A stretch of 64,000 nucleotides of DNA, from contig QVOM02000057.1 of the NCBI GenBank assembly GCA_003586115.2, positions 8,204,616-8,268,615 on the forward strand, read 5' to 3'. A model generated the notes under the pieces. The model had not been told where the DNA came from and searched no databases. It saw only the letters and a list, made by a program, of their open reading frames with translations. The translations under genes were made by a program, and so were the position numbers. This document shows, in pieces, positions 1 to 59,059 of the stretch. Each line of letters begins with the position of its first letter. Within the stretch, counting starts at the first letter, position 1. This DNA comes from Salvator merianae (lineage: Eukaryota; Chordata; Lepidosauria; Squamata; Teiidae).

Positions 1-144
1 TTTCCGAATCATCCATCGGGCAGCTTTGCAAGGTGTTCTGCTTCTCAGCGTGGGGGTGGGGGTGGGTAACCAGTCTCCGATTACTTTTATGAGCTTTTTA
101 GGCCTGAACTGTGTTCTGGCGCCATTTTGTTCTCCTCACGCCAG

Positions 145-5822
<5,678 letters not shown>

Positions 5823-7126
5823 GTTGGTGGCCAGACTGTACCGTCGCCTGGGACACAGGCCCCCGTCTCCCCACCTGTCCGCCTGCCAGAGGAGGGGCAC
5901 TACCGGGCAGCCCAGACCTGCCTGTCCAGGACCGGGGAAATCTCAGAGACCAAGACTTCTGCTCCAGGCTGGCGCCCAAGGAAGGAAGGCAGGAAGGAAG
6001 GAAGGCAGGAGAGAAGGAAGTGCCCTTCCATCCCTCTATGATCTTTACAGTGTGACCATGCTAACTTGCAGTGCTTGGCGGTCTTGGGAGAGCCTCCCCT
6101 CCCTTGGGCTGCTCAGTTCAACAGAGAAGCCCACGGCAAGGGACTTCCGTTCCCCTGTTCAAGGCGGTTCCCCTTGGCCTGCTGCTTTCTAACTGGGTGG
6201 GGCTCCCCTTCCACATGCGCTTGTTCAGCTGGAGGGCGTCTCTGAATGCATCACGCAGCAGTGAAGCAGGTTGCGGTACAACCGCTGGTGCTTTTTAACC
6301 CTTTCTGGAGGAAGGAGAACGTACTGACCCCTTCTGGCCTAGCTGGGAGGCAGGCCCTCTCCGTGCACTCCTCCAGGGCTCCGGAAGAAGAAAAATCTGG
6401 GCTAGCTGCCTAGCTGCATCTTGAAAATGCACACATGCAAGAAAATATATCCATGTTGCAACTGCATTTTTTCTCTGAATTTTGCTCATGTTCACTATGA
6501 AGCATAAACTGTCATGTTGTCAAGGGAGTCTTCAGGTTGTTCACTCAGTTTCCGGCTACCATGGGTTTGTGGTGGAGAGTAACCGGGCAAGGAAGCACAA
6601 AGGGGCCTGGACAGGGTTCTTCCTTTCAAACACACATGCACACAAGAGAAAGCCAAAAATCGGAAGGCGGGAAAACTTAGAAGGTTGGTCTGGCGACGGA
6701 CTGTGAAGGAGTCTGTAGTCCCAAGCTCTGTGGGCATCTGCAACTGGACTTTCTTTTCTCACAATCGACTTGCGAGAGAAGAGTTCAAGTAGAGATCAAG
6801 CTGTGGTTGGGCGGACAGGGAGGCATGGGGAGTGTTGAGATTTGGGCAGCAGAGGGCGCTTCAGCTTACAAGGAGTCCAGCCGTGGCAGCGTTTATGAGA
6901 AACCCGCAAGAGCAGAGCAGAAGCTCAAGGTGAGAAAAGCCATTGACTGCAATGAGTGCAATGCGAAGGGACCTCAGCGGCTCCCCCCCTGTGCCAGACC
7001 CCTCCCACCTTCCAAGGTTCAAGGGCTGCTGTGCTCAAAAAAGGGGCCAGGTCAGTTCTGTGGTTGCTCCAGGGGCAGATTCCCTTGGCCCCAGGTGTGT
7101 GAAGAGAAAGAGGCTGTGCCTCATGG

Positions 7127-7153
7127 GTGTGTGTGTCTGTGTGTGTGTGTGTG
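7127..7153. repeat. (GT)n microsatellite
   Basis: About thirteen GT units, interrupted once by CT. Confidence 0.9.
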
Positions 7154-8889
7154 AGAAAGAGAGATTCCACCCAAGTGTGACTTCCCCTGCTCTCCGGAGC
7201 CCAAACGTGCAAGATTCTCGTAACAGCTGGACTCTGTGGCCAAAGAGCTGCCTTCAGCCACAGATGTGTTTGCCTACTGGGAGGGAGGGAGGGACCGGAA
7301 TCTCGAGGAGGGGGCTTTGCCTTCTGGCTGTGCAGCTCAAGGCCTGTGTGTTGCACTGACCTGCAGTTTTGTGTTTGTGGAAACCCCTTCCAAAGCTGCC
7401 TGGAGCTGTTCCTGGCAGTCAGAACAGCTCAGCAGAGCAAGTGAGTCTCAGCTGGAGGCTGTGCAGTCTGTGAATTTGGATTTCTGCAGGGAGCAGGGGG
7501 TGGACTAGAAGGCCTCAGGAGCACCTCCCAGAAGGAAGTGTTTTGCGCATGCAGAGGCAAGATCGCCTGGCTCAACAAAATTGTCCCCAGAGCAGAACGG
7601 AAGCTGCTGCTCTCTGTATCTCTTCCTTCTGGCGCGTAGCGCAGAGGAGTGGGAAGGATGGGTAGCGAGATAACCAGGAGTGTCTGTGTGATGCGTGTGC
7701 TTTTTTTAAACAAATGCAGAAATTCCCGGACAAAGCTGTTCCTGAAAAACATGCCAATTCCTTGCAGTCTTTTTTGCCTGGACTGACCCAGATTCCAGCT
7801 TTGGTCGGTCAGAAGATCAAAGCAGCACTTCATGGCTGGATGAGGCTGTCTGCACTTACTTCTGGCTTGTTTTTCCAGGCCGCAGTCTACCACTGGTACT
7901 TGCTGAAAGGCTGTTCTGAGCTTGTACCAAAAATACTTTATGGATCGTGTTGGAAGCTTGGTCTGAGAAGAACTCGGGGAGCGGGCAGCATGGATGCCAA
8001 GACAGTTGTGGTCCCTGATGTGCAGAATCCTTCCCCCTCCTGCCACAGACCTGCTCTCCTGCAGGTCCAGAAAGGGTCTCCACCCTAACGTGTCCTCCAG
8101 GCCGTGTGCTTTGTCTATGGGTAGAAGGGCCTTGCGCAGCTGCTGCAGCTTTGCTCCCAGTGACAAGGGGGTTCCCAGTCCCACTGGCATTCCAGTGCTT
8201 TCAGGCAGAGCACAGAATTCAAAGTGGGCGTCTCTTTCCCCTGGCTCCGTATATGAGGAAGACAGTCTGACGTAACGCAGTTGCGTGTGAATTTCTCCCT
8301 GTGTGAATGCATTGTCTTCGTTGGTGCCTTCCCCGACCTGCGCAGCTTTGGTGGTGCCCACCGCCACAACCTTTCCCAGGCTACCCAGCCACTAGTGTCC
8401 CGAGCTCTTCTCTTTCCAGTGAGAAAAGACCCTTCTTCGCCTGGCATCATGCCTGGATCCAAAAGTAAGTTCAAGTGACAGGGAGAGAAAACTTCCATCT
8501 CCACAGCTGAGGGAGAACCGGAGTCTGCTCAGCCTAAGCCAACCCCCCAAGGCGTATCTGCCGCCATTGTTCTTCTGGCGGTGGGAAAACCCATCGGAGC
8601 GCGAGGTGGGCCAAGAGGGGGTTGACCCTTTTCTTTGTGGCGGGAAATGAGTACCTTCCCCCTGCCTCTCCAGCAGTGGGACCCGAGGTGCGTGCGTGTT
8701 TTGCCATTTTTAAAAAATACCTCTTTTTAGCCTCTCCCACCCGTGCCACAGAAAAGCTTCACAGGTTCTGCAAGCTGAACGTTAAATGGACTTTTTGCAC
8801 AGCGGAGAGATTGGTACAAGCTTCTGATGGGTGCTGCTTGCAGAGGAAGTGGATGGAAAGCCAGGCACTGGCAGTTTTTGTGGTTTTCG

Positions 8890-9155
8890 CGTCTGTGGTG
8901 GCCCCTGGCTCTGGAACAGCCTCCCTGCGGAGCTACGCCAGGCGCCAGCGTTAGGTGTTTCTGCTCCTGCTTCAGACGTGCTTCCTCGCCCGGCCCTTTG
9001 GTGCAAACGCTCCTCTGCAGGTGGCCCTGCCCGGGTGAGAGGCAGCTTGTGTTTTGAATAGGTTTTAGCACCTTTGTTTTTCTGCACACTGTGACCTGCC
9101 GTGGGACCTCCAGGTGAAGGGCAGGGTACAAATGTTGTGAATAAATAAAATATTC
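8890..9155 (+). mobile_element. LINE 3' tail, L2/CR1-like
   Basis: The frame contains the LWNSLPAELRQ motif found at the C-terminus of L2/CR1-clade ORF2. It is followed by the gggcagggtacaaatgttgtg...aataaataaa tail common in squamate LINEs. Old and degraded; the exact family is uncertain. Confidence 0.55.
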
Positions 9156-10214
9156 AAATAGCCTTGTTGAAACGGCCCAGATATTTTAAAACGAAGGTTA
9201 GAAGAACCTCGGAGAAACCTGGTCCTTAACTCTATGTGGCTGAGTAGTCCTTGCATTTCCCCTCCCCCCCGTTCTGGGCTGGAAGGCAGCGCAGCCCCCT
9301 GCCAGTGTGCCAACCGAGGGGCCTGGTGCGCCAGGGTTCCTGTCTCACCCTGACAGCAGTCGCAGCTTGGAATGCAAACTGTTTCCACGCGTTGCTCGCA
9401 AATGGTCCTGTACCAGGATGAGTGCTCAACGTGCAAGACTGAACTTCTTCTTTTCTATCTAACTTTGCCTTCATTCAGCTGTTCACATGTGGAAAGAACT
9501 CGAAGAAATGCAGCAGAATGTGAACAACAAATTACAGCAGCACGCTTCCGTTAAAATGTTTAGAAAACCAGCCTCCGTTTCATTTTAATTAACAAGATGG
9601 CACAAATGGGTGAGAGGCGAGCTTCTGACCGTCCATCTTTGAGCTGCTTCAGCACAAGTGCCTGAAGGTTTTCTGTTGCCGCCGCCTCTGAGCTCAGCGC
9701 GTCTCTCAGCAGAATTCCTTTCAGATCAATACTTTCTGCCTTGGTGGCAGAAAGTGCCTGCAGGGAAACCGTTCGGAAGGATTTGAACCGCTACATGCAA
9801 GATTGCTGTGGCTCTGGGGCCCAGCTATCCTGGCTTGGGGCTTGGAGCCCAGAGACACCTTCTGCTGTTGTTGATTCTCCGTTTTGCTTTCTTGATCAAT
9901 CCTTCATCCATTTTTCAACTGCTTTTGGCTGTTTTAAGAAGATGGACAGGGAGGAGGATGAGACCTGAAATGGTCTGAGCAAAGTTCCAGGTTCTTCCTT
10001 ATGCACCACTTGATTTTCCTTAATCTCCCTTTCAGTGGAGCCTTCCGATGCTTCACGCCAGAACCTGCAGGCCTGTGGTCCTTTCAGCAAATGCTCTTCT
10101 CTGGACCTTCAGAAGAATGTCAGATCAAAGCCCACTTAAGAACAGAACTCAGTTTCCCTCTGTTGTAGGAGGAACTCTTCCTTTTCAGTAGTCCTGCAAT
10201 CTCTTAACGTGCAG

Positions 10215-10480
10215 CTTCAGAGAAACTTTGTGTTGGAGGTAACCCTAGAGGCCATCCAGTCCAACTCACTGCTCCATTCAGGGATCCAAATCAAGTCATC
10301 TCCAACCAATGACATTCCAGCCTCCCTTTCTACACACCCAGAAGTGTGATGCCAACACTTGCCTCGGTAATTGTGAGGAAGGTCTCCTTGCTATTCTACT
10401 GGAAAATGCTGCCTTCTGGTGATTCCATAATTTTGTGTCCTGCCTCTTGGGACAACAGAACAGGTCTGTCTCACGCCAAT
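10215..10480 (-). mobile_element. CR1-like LINE 3' UTR fragment
   Basis: Contains the segment around gaggccatccagtccaactc followed by the gtgaggaaggtctccttgct region. These are the reverse complement of CR1-type sequence upstream of the 3' end. Diverged; limits are approximate. Confidence 0.5.
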
Positions 10481-11235
10481 CTTCTCATTCTTTTGGTCTC
10501 TCCTCCTAGACATTTGCTTCTGGTCCTCTGATAATCTTTGCTGTTTTCTCTGGACAGAGCTGGCAATTGGTGGGAAAAAAAGTGATGCTAAGCATGTGCA
10601 GAGTTCACTTTTCTTGTTTCTGGGGAGCCTCCAGACTTCCTGTTTCAGCAAGAAAACCACCTTAGTGCTGTGGTCTCTTGGAAGGTTTTCTCGTCCTTCT
10701 GGGCACATTTGTGGTGCCCTGTTTCAGTTTGGTGCATGGCCCCCAGCACAAGCCTCCATCTTAAAAGATACTTGGGAAGGAAGCAGCAGAGAAAGACAAG
10801 TGCCAGACCAAGTCCCCGGTTGGCAGAGCTGGTCAGGGGGCTCTTGCACGCTTTCCCTTATCTTTTCTTTCCCAGGTTTTGCCTGTAATCCCAGATCTGC
10901 AGCCCACCGCCTAACCTTTTCAGATAAGGAAAGGTGCAACCTCCAGCTTTTCTCTGCTTTCCACTATGGGGGCAGCTTTGGGGTTATTTACCTCTCCCTC
11001 CCCCCCACGGTACTTCTCTCCTGTTCTTCTCTTATTTCCCAAACAAGAAGAGCAGCAACTTTCTTCGGCCAACCTCACCTTGCATCAGTTGTCAGGCTAA
11101 ATATTTTGAAATAACAGTGGAAAACAGGCTCCTGGCCCCAGTCCAGGTCTAGTTCTAAGGCCCCCGGGCAATCGGCCAAATGCCTGCTTCCCCCTAAGCT
11201 GGGCAGGGAGGCTTCTGGGGGCCAAGGAGCTCCTT

Positions 11236-11270
11236 GCTCCTCCCTCCCTCCCTCCCTCCCTCCCTCCCCA
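11236..11270. repeat. (TCCC)n microsatellite
   Basis: About eight tandem TCCC units, 0.3 kb upstream of the INSRR start codon. Confidence 0.9.
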
Positions 11271-11582
11271 GCTGCTCCACCTTCCTCCGAGGCCAAGGGT
11301 GCCTCCTGCTCTTGGTGCACAGGTGTGGGACATCACAGGCACCTGCCGGGAGTAGGATGGCAACTGGAGTGGCAGCTCAGGTCCTGCTGGTCCTTCCGCA
11401 GCAGCCCTGACAGTCTGGAAAAATTGCTCCTGCTCTCTCTCAGCCTGCCATGAGACTGGAAGAATGGAGGCTTTGGGCTGAGAAAGAAGCTTCCCCACCT
11501 TCTCCCCCCAGCCAGGCTGCAGGATGTGAACAGGCCCCTCCCTTGCTCTCCTCTGCTTTCGGGAAGCGGCCGTTTGTGGACC

Positions 11583-31774
<20,192 letters not shown>

Positions 31775-32643
31775 GGGTGGGCACCTTTGTCTCTCGGCTC
31801 TCCTCACGGATTCCTTGGGCCTCTCCCTTTGCTCTCTGTGCTTTGGCTCTAAGAAATGAAGCTTCCTCGACAATGGGCGACCGTAGCTGTCTTTGCTGCC
31901 AGGAGGGGGGAGAACAGACTCTCAGCAAAGCAAGGAGGACACCACTTTGCACGGGAAGAGACTGGTGTATCTTTTTGGAGCAGCTGAGGTGGCAGATTCT
32001 TTGCTTTCCCGCATCCCAAGACTGTGGGCACCAATCTGCAGGCTGACTTCCCTGAGGGGCACCAAGGAAGGGCTGCAATCTTTCTCTTCAGGACTCTGGT
32101 CCCAGGGATGTTGTGGCTTCACACAACAGGGCTAAAAAATGAGAAAGGTTAGCTTAGTTTTCCAGCACAAGCATTTGGGAGGGCTTTTGCCCCTTGGGTG
32201 CTGTAGCTAATCCTGTTCAAAGTGATGGGCAGAAACCTCAGCTTGAGGGGGGGGAGGTGGGGCGAAGTCAGTCCCCCAGGCTACAGTCGGCAAAGATGCT
32301 TGTGCAGTGCCAAAGAAACGTGTGGATTTGCTAGCAAGACGACTAGGATTTTGACTCTGAATAAGCCTTTGTTTCCCTACAGATGCTCAGGCAGGCCTTA
32401 GGAGAGGCTCTTATTGGCTTGTACAGAAGATTGGCATTGTGGTTCTGTTAATTAACTTTGCCACAGTATGCCACGTGGATGAGCTGGGAGTGTTTTTCCT
32501 GAGCTGCATTTGGAAAGCTGAGACTTAAGAGAGAATTGATAAAAGCCATAGGTGGAATTTATGAAGCAACCGGCCTTGATAAGTGTTGTTTATACTAAGA
32601 TAACCCTGTCCTATCTAAGGAGCAACGTTTCTGCCCTGTACCT

Positions 32644-32649
32644 ATTAAA
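32644..32649 (+). terminator. Candidate INSRR poly(A) signal ATTAAA
   Basis: ATTAAA about 870 bp after the INSRR stop. It is the best plus-strand hexamer I see before the PEAR1 3' UTR. Inferred from position only. Confidence 0.45.
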
Positions 32650-32752
32650 GTTTAAAAAAGCCTTTTTATGAAGGCTAGTGGGGGTTCGCATCCCATCTTC
32701 GACTAAAGCGAGGCCATTTTGTAGGCGGAAGAAAAAGATCCATTCCTCCATC

Positions 32753-32758
32753 TTTATT
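32753..32758 (-). terminator. Candidate PEAR1 poly(A) signal AATAAA
   Basis: Minus-strand AATAAA about 670 bp after the PEAR1 stop. The two opposing 3' ends would fall within roughly 100 bp of each other. Confidence 0.5.
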
Positions 32759-33426
32759 TTCCTGACACACGGAAACTGCTGGCCCCAGGACAGTTTCAGG
32801 GTCGGTGTGCAAATGTCTCACTTGCTGCCTCCCCCGGCGCCAGTCGACAACAAGGATTTAGCGGCCAGCCGATGGTGTGTGTTTTTCCTGCACAAAGCAG
32901 CCGACACTTTTGTCCAGCGAAGCACGCTCTCTCAGTTATGGCGAAGGCCACTGTTGCTGCCCAGATGTGCTCTGGTCATCCCCAGAGGGGTTCCAGGCCC
33001 ACCTTTAGCTGGGGAAAAGCAGCGTCAAGCTCCTGCAGTGCCACGTTCCCCTACAGAGCGTTGGGCTTAGCCAAGGGAGGGAGCTTGGCAGCGCAGCGAG
33101 AACAAGGAAGCAAGACCCTCTGCCCGCCTGCCTGCATGTGCCAGCGTCTGATGTAAAAAAGGGCGCTTTCCTTCTGCGCACGGAACAGCAGACGGAGCAG
33201 ACAAAAAGAGCGCTGCAGGGCTAGGCTGCCATCATGGGCCTGCAGAGCGAGAACCAAAGCCCAGGGTTCCCCTGTGGCAAGCGAGAGGGCTGGAACGGGG
33301 GAGACGAGCCCTCTTTGCTCTGGCTGGGGGAGTCCTTGCTCCTCACAACAGCTGGACGATGTCCACCAGCCCTCAGTGCTGTCGGTGGAGGGTAAGCAGA
33401 GGCAGTGGCTGCAGAGCAGGGACGGC

Positions 33427-55369
<21,943 letters not shown>

Positions 55370-56004
55370 CCTGAGGAGGCAAGAAGCAGGGAGGCTCTCA
55401 GGCCCTTCCCAGGCAGAAACAGCAAGGAGAGAGACTGGGCCTTTGGAGCTCCACAGACTTAGGGGCAGGTGTGCAAAACTCCTCTCCTGTGGGGCCTCTG
55501 CTCCCATGGAAAGCGCACTCATGAAACAGGGAACAAAGGGTCTAAAATTCTAAAAAGTGGAATGGCAGTTGCCTTTCAGCCAAGTCAAGTGGTGACTGTC
55601 ATCTATTACACAGACAAAACAGCATATTTTGGAAAAGCTCATGAGCAAGGGGAGATATACAGATGTTTTGATAGAAATACGGCTGTCCCTAGGAAAGGTA
55701 CCAGGGATTTTGGGAGTCAGCAAGGGTGCCCTTACATTTTACTAATTTACTCCAAGTAAGGCATTTCCCAGATCGTCCCTCAGAGGACCCATGGCTTCCA
55801 TCCAAAGCAGACATAAACAAAAGACATAAACATTTCATGTGAAAACAGGAAATGAGGGCAGTAGAGAAGGTTTTCCTGCTTCACTCCAGCTGACGGCACC
55901 TCCAGGCCCTGAGCAGCAAAAGAGGCCGGCCAGAAGCCGCACCAAACGGCTTCTCTCCATCCTCTTTCGGGGGAACAGGAAAAAAGAAGAGTGGGAAGAG
56001 AAAC

Positions 56005-56540
56005 ACGCAACTGGTTTATTCATTAATTTATAGTATTTATATCCCACATTTCACCTGAGGGTCCCAGGGCAGGTTACAACAAAAGATAAGATTTATAAGA
56101 GTTAAAAGATAATTAAAATACATTATAAAATACAACCTTCTTTCCTCCCCGGCAGGACTATAGGGAAGCTACTCATCAAAGACCTTGGTGAAGAAGTATG
56201 CTTTAACCAGGTGCTGAATTCATACAGTGTTGCTGCCTGGCAAATTCCTGCAGAGGCTGCTCCAAAGTCTGGAGCCACCACAGAAAAGGCCCTCTTGCAT
56301 GCTCCAATCCCTTGCACCTCTGAGAGTAGCAAAACTACAAGCTTTGAGATATTAAGGCACGGATAGGTCTATGTGGAAGAAGATGCTTCTTCAGATATTC
56401 AGGGCTCAAGCCATTTAGGACTCTACAAGTCAATTTCAACACCTTGAATTGGACTTGGTAGCAAACTGGTAACTCGTGCAGTTCCTTGAAGACTGGCATG
56501 ATATTTTATCAAAATCCAATTACTTATCTTCAGGGATACC
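56005..56540 (+). mobile_element. LINE-derived interspersed repeat
   Basis: Starts with ttatagtatttatatcccac and runs through the ccatttaggactctacaagt...caacaccttgaattggactt pattern common in squamate LINE remnants. No intact frame. Orientation and family are uncertain. Confidence 0.5.
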
Positions 56541-56698
56541 TACAATGTCAACGGCTGCTACACATACCAGAAAAAACTCAGTAGGGTTACTCCACATCTG
56601 TGTAACCTGCAGCTCTAATGCTCCGGTAGAAAAACGCTTTCCCGGGGGTGCAAGAAGCCCTCCCTCCTTGCAACCATTCTGCCACTGATCTAAACTTT

Positions 56699-56878
56699 GG
56701 CCTTTTCTGTGCTTGGCCATATTGCGGATGATACCCCAGAATAGGGACCTGCTATCCACATGCTACTGCAAACTATGAAAGGTCTTGCCCAAGGCCTACC
56801 ACAGTCTGCACTAGCATGCAGATGACGGGTCCCTATTCTGAGATATAATTTGGAATAAGCCCAAGTGCAGAAAGGGCC
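56699..56878. mobile_element. Foldback MITE-like element C, copy 1
   Basis: 180 bp, beginning ggccttttctgtgcttggcc and ending ccaagtgcagaaagggcc. The two halves are near reverse complements with a short central loop. Same length and sequence plan as 61987-62166. Confidence 0.75.
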
Positions 56879-57785
56879 CTAATTGCAGCTTGTTTTCAAA
56901 GTAATGCTTAGAAAGCAGAGCAGGGAGGACATCCTGACACTGCAAGGGCCACCTGCCATTTTCCACAGAGGACCCTGATCAGAGTCAGGCCAATGCACCC
57001 CTGACACTGAGCTGGAGGCAGGCACAGCAACATTTGGGTTGGATCTGGGTTTCGCCTTGGTGTGACCAGACACCCATGGCCCCTTCCACCATTAGGCACT
57101 TATCTTTTCCCAGCATCCTGGATGGCTCCTCACAAGTCTGCCTTGGATCGGGTCTCACTCTGCTTCCCACTTGGCCACTTCATGCACCACTGTGAATAAA
57201 ACTTGTTAACTTTCTGGGGCAGAACAAGAAGGGCTGCGTGCTGAACCCTTACTCTGGTGGGAAGAGTGCAAAGCCGAGCCAAAACGTTTTGTATCAATGC
57301 TCCAGGGCTGGTGAACACTGAGTCTCCTTGCTCTCTTCCTCCCAGCCCTTCCCTTTGGCAGCAGCCCTGCTTCCTTGGTGGGATGTGCTGAGGCAGCTTT
57401 GGCCTTCCCTGCTTTCTCTCCCCCCTGAGCCAGCAAGGGCTCAGAGAGCCTCCCAGGAGGGCGCCGGTCCAGTAGGCTTAAGCACAGCCCACACCTAGGA
57501 TTCAAGCAGGCCATTGTTAGGAGAAAAGGTATTTTTTGGGGGGGGGGGTGGAAGTGGGGAGAGGGAAGTCAAAAGGGATTCTTACTTGCTTACCAACCCT
57601 AAAGCTTAAACACCCCCAATGTGGGGACCATAGGTGCAAGCAAACACACCTGGAGTGCTCTGTAGCCATGTGTCCCCCTCAGCTCAACAGCGGTCTTGGA
57701 GACTTTGTTCCAAGAAGGGCACTTAAAATAGTCAAGGGGCTGAAGCAATTCCCTTCTGAAGAAAGTTTACAAAAGGGGGGAAGAG

Positions 57786-58470
57786 GAAAGGACATAAAAA
57801 CATAAGAACATAAGAGGAGCCTTGCTGGATCAGGCCACGGCCCATCTAGTCCAGCATTCTGTTTCACACAGTGGCCCACCAATTGCTTCTGGGCATTCTC
57901 AAGCAGAACATAAAGGCAAAACCTTCACCTGCTCTTGACTCCCCACAAATGGTTTTACAGACATCCTGCCTGTCTTTCCAACCTGGAGGCAGTACCTGGG
58001 CATCCATTCTAGTAGCCATTGATACACCTGACCTCCATGAATCTATCCAATCCCTTCTTAAAGCTGTCCAGGTTGATGGCTGTCACCACCTCAACCGGTA
58101 ATAAATTCCACAGACCGACAACCCTCTGCGTGAAAAAATACTTCCCCTTGTCGGTCCTAACTCTCCTACCCATCAGCTTCAGGGAGTGCCCCCTGGTCCT
58201 AGTGTTGTGTGTGAGAGAAAAAAAAGTCCCTTTATCCACCTTATCCATACTGTGCATGATTTTATAAACTTCAATCAGGTCTTCTCTTAAACTCCATTTT
58301 TCAAGGCTGAAGAGGCCAAGGCATTGCAGCCTGATTTCGTAAGGAAGGTGTTCCAGCCCCTTGATCATTCTGGTTGCCCTTTTCTGCACCTTCTCCAGTT
58401 CCACAATATCCTTTCTGAGGTGAGGTGACCAGAATTGTACACAATATTCCAAGTGTGGATGTGATGCAAA
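57786..58470 (-). mobile_element. CR1 LINE: ORF2 C-terminus and 3' UTR
   Basis: Minus-strand frame 58009-58473 reads the CR1 reverse transcriptase C-terminal region (HLEYCVQFWSPHLRKDI, LEKVQKRATRMIKGLEHLPY, YFFTQRVVGLWNLLP). It is followed by the 3' UTR and a tail of repeated TTATGTTC-type units at 57790-57812. 5'-truncated but with about 150 open codons, so fairly young. Confidence 0.92.
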
Positions 58471-59019
58471 CATATACAGTTACATCCAAGTAGATAAGGA
58501 GACTTCTGATCCCTTTCAAGAATTATCGCAGGCAGGACTCAGTCACTCCAGTTGAATCCTGCAAGAATCAGGTCAGGCAACAAGAATTTTTTCTACATAG
58601 AACACACCACTGAACGGTGAGATTGGCTACCACGAGACAGCGCGTCGGTCAGCGGCCTGCAGGGCTTTCAAAAATGGCTTGGAAGATGAGACTGTGTGTG
58701 GCTGCCAGCCTGGATGTGGCAAACCTCTGAAGCTGCTGGGGGACAGCAGTGCTCCTGGCCTGCCCATGGGCTACCACGCACAGCTGGCTGGGCGCTGCGA
58801 GGCTGGATAGGCAGCTAGTTTGACATAGGAGACCATTTCTGAGATTCGTAGGCATTGTCTGTAACAGCGGGCCTTCCGCTCCTCCTTTGGTTTGGAAGAC
58901 AAAAATCATTCCCTTCCCACTCCTGCATGCCGAGGCCACCCGTGTGCCTGAAAGAGGAGGCGGAATCTGGCAGCAAGGCAGCAAGCCCCCCTCCCCTTTG
59001 CAAGGCTCTATGAGGTGGG

Positions 59020-59059
59020 TGGGAGGGACAGAGGGAGGGAGGGAGGGAGGGAGGGAGGA
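59020..59059. repeat. (GGGA)n microsatellite
   Basis: About nine GGGA/GGAG units, interrupted once near the left end. Confidence 0.9.

Larger units (their letters stand above)
5823..11582. other. Intergenic region between DAPK-like gene and INSRR
   Basis: No spliced gene is recognised here. It begins with the 3' UTR of the DAPK-like gene (an AGGAAGG-type microsatellite near 5985-6015) and should contain the INSRR promoter and 5' UTR at its right end; I see no clear TATA box. It holds a (GT)n run, LINE remnants, a (TCCC)n run and one long minus-strand open frame (7429-8367) without a recognisable domain. Confidence 0.6.
31775..33426. other. Tail-to-tail interval between INSRR and PEAR1
   Basis: Holds the INSRR 3' UTR (left part) and the PEAR1 3' UTR (right part, read on the minus strand). 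No other gene is seen. It lies entirely within the contig left of the N gap, so the convergent arrangement does not depend on scaffolding. Confidence 0.8.
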
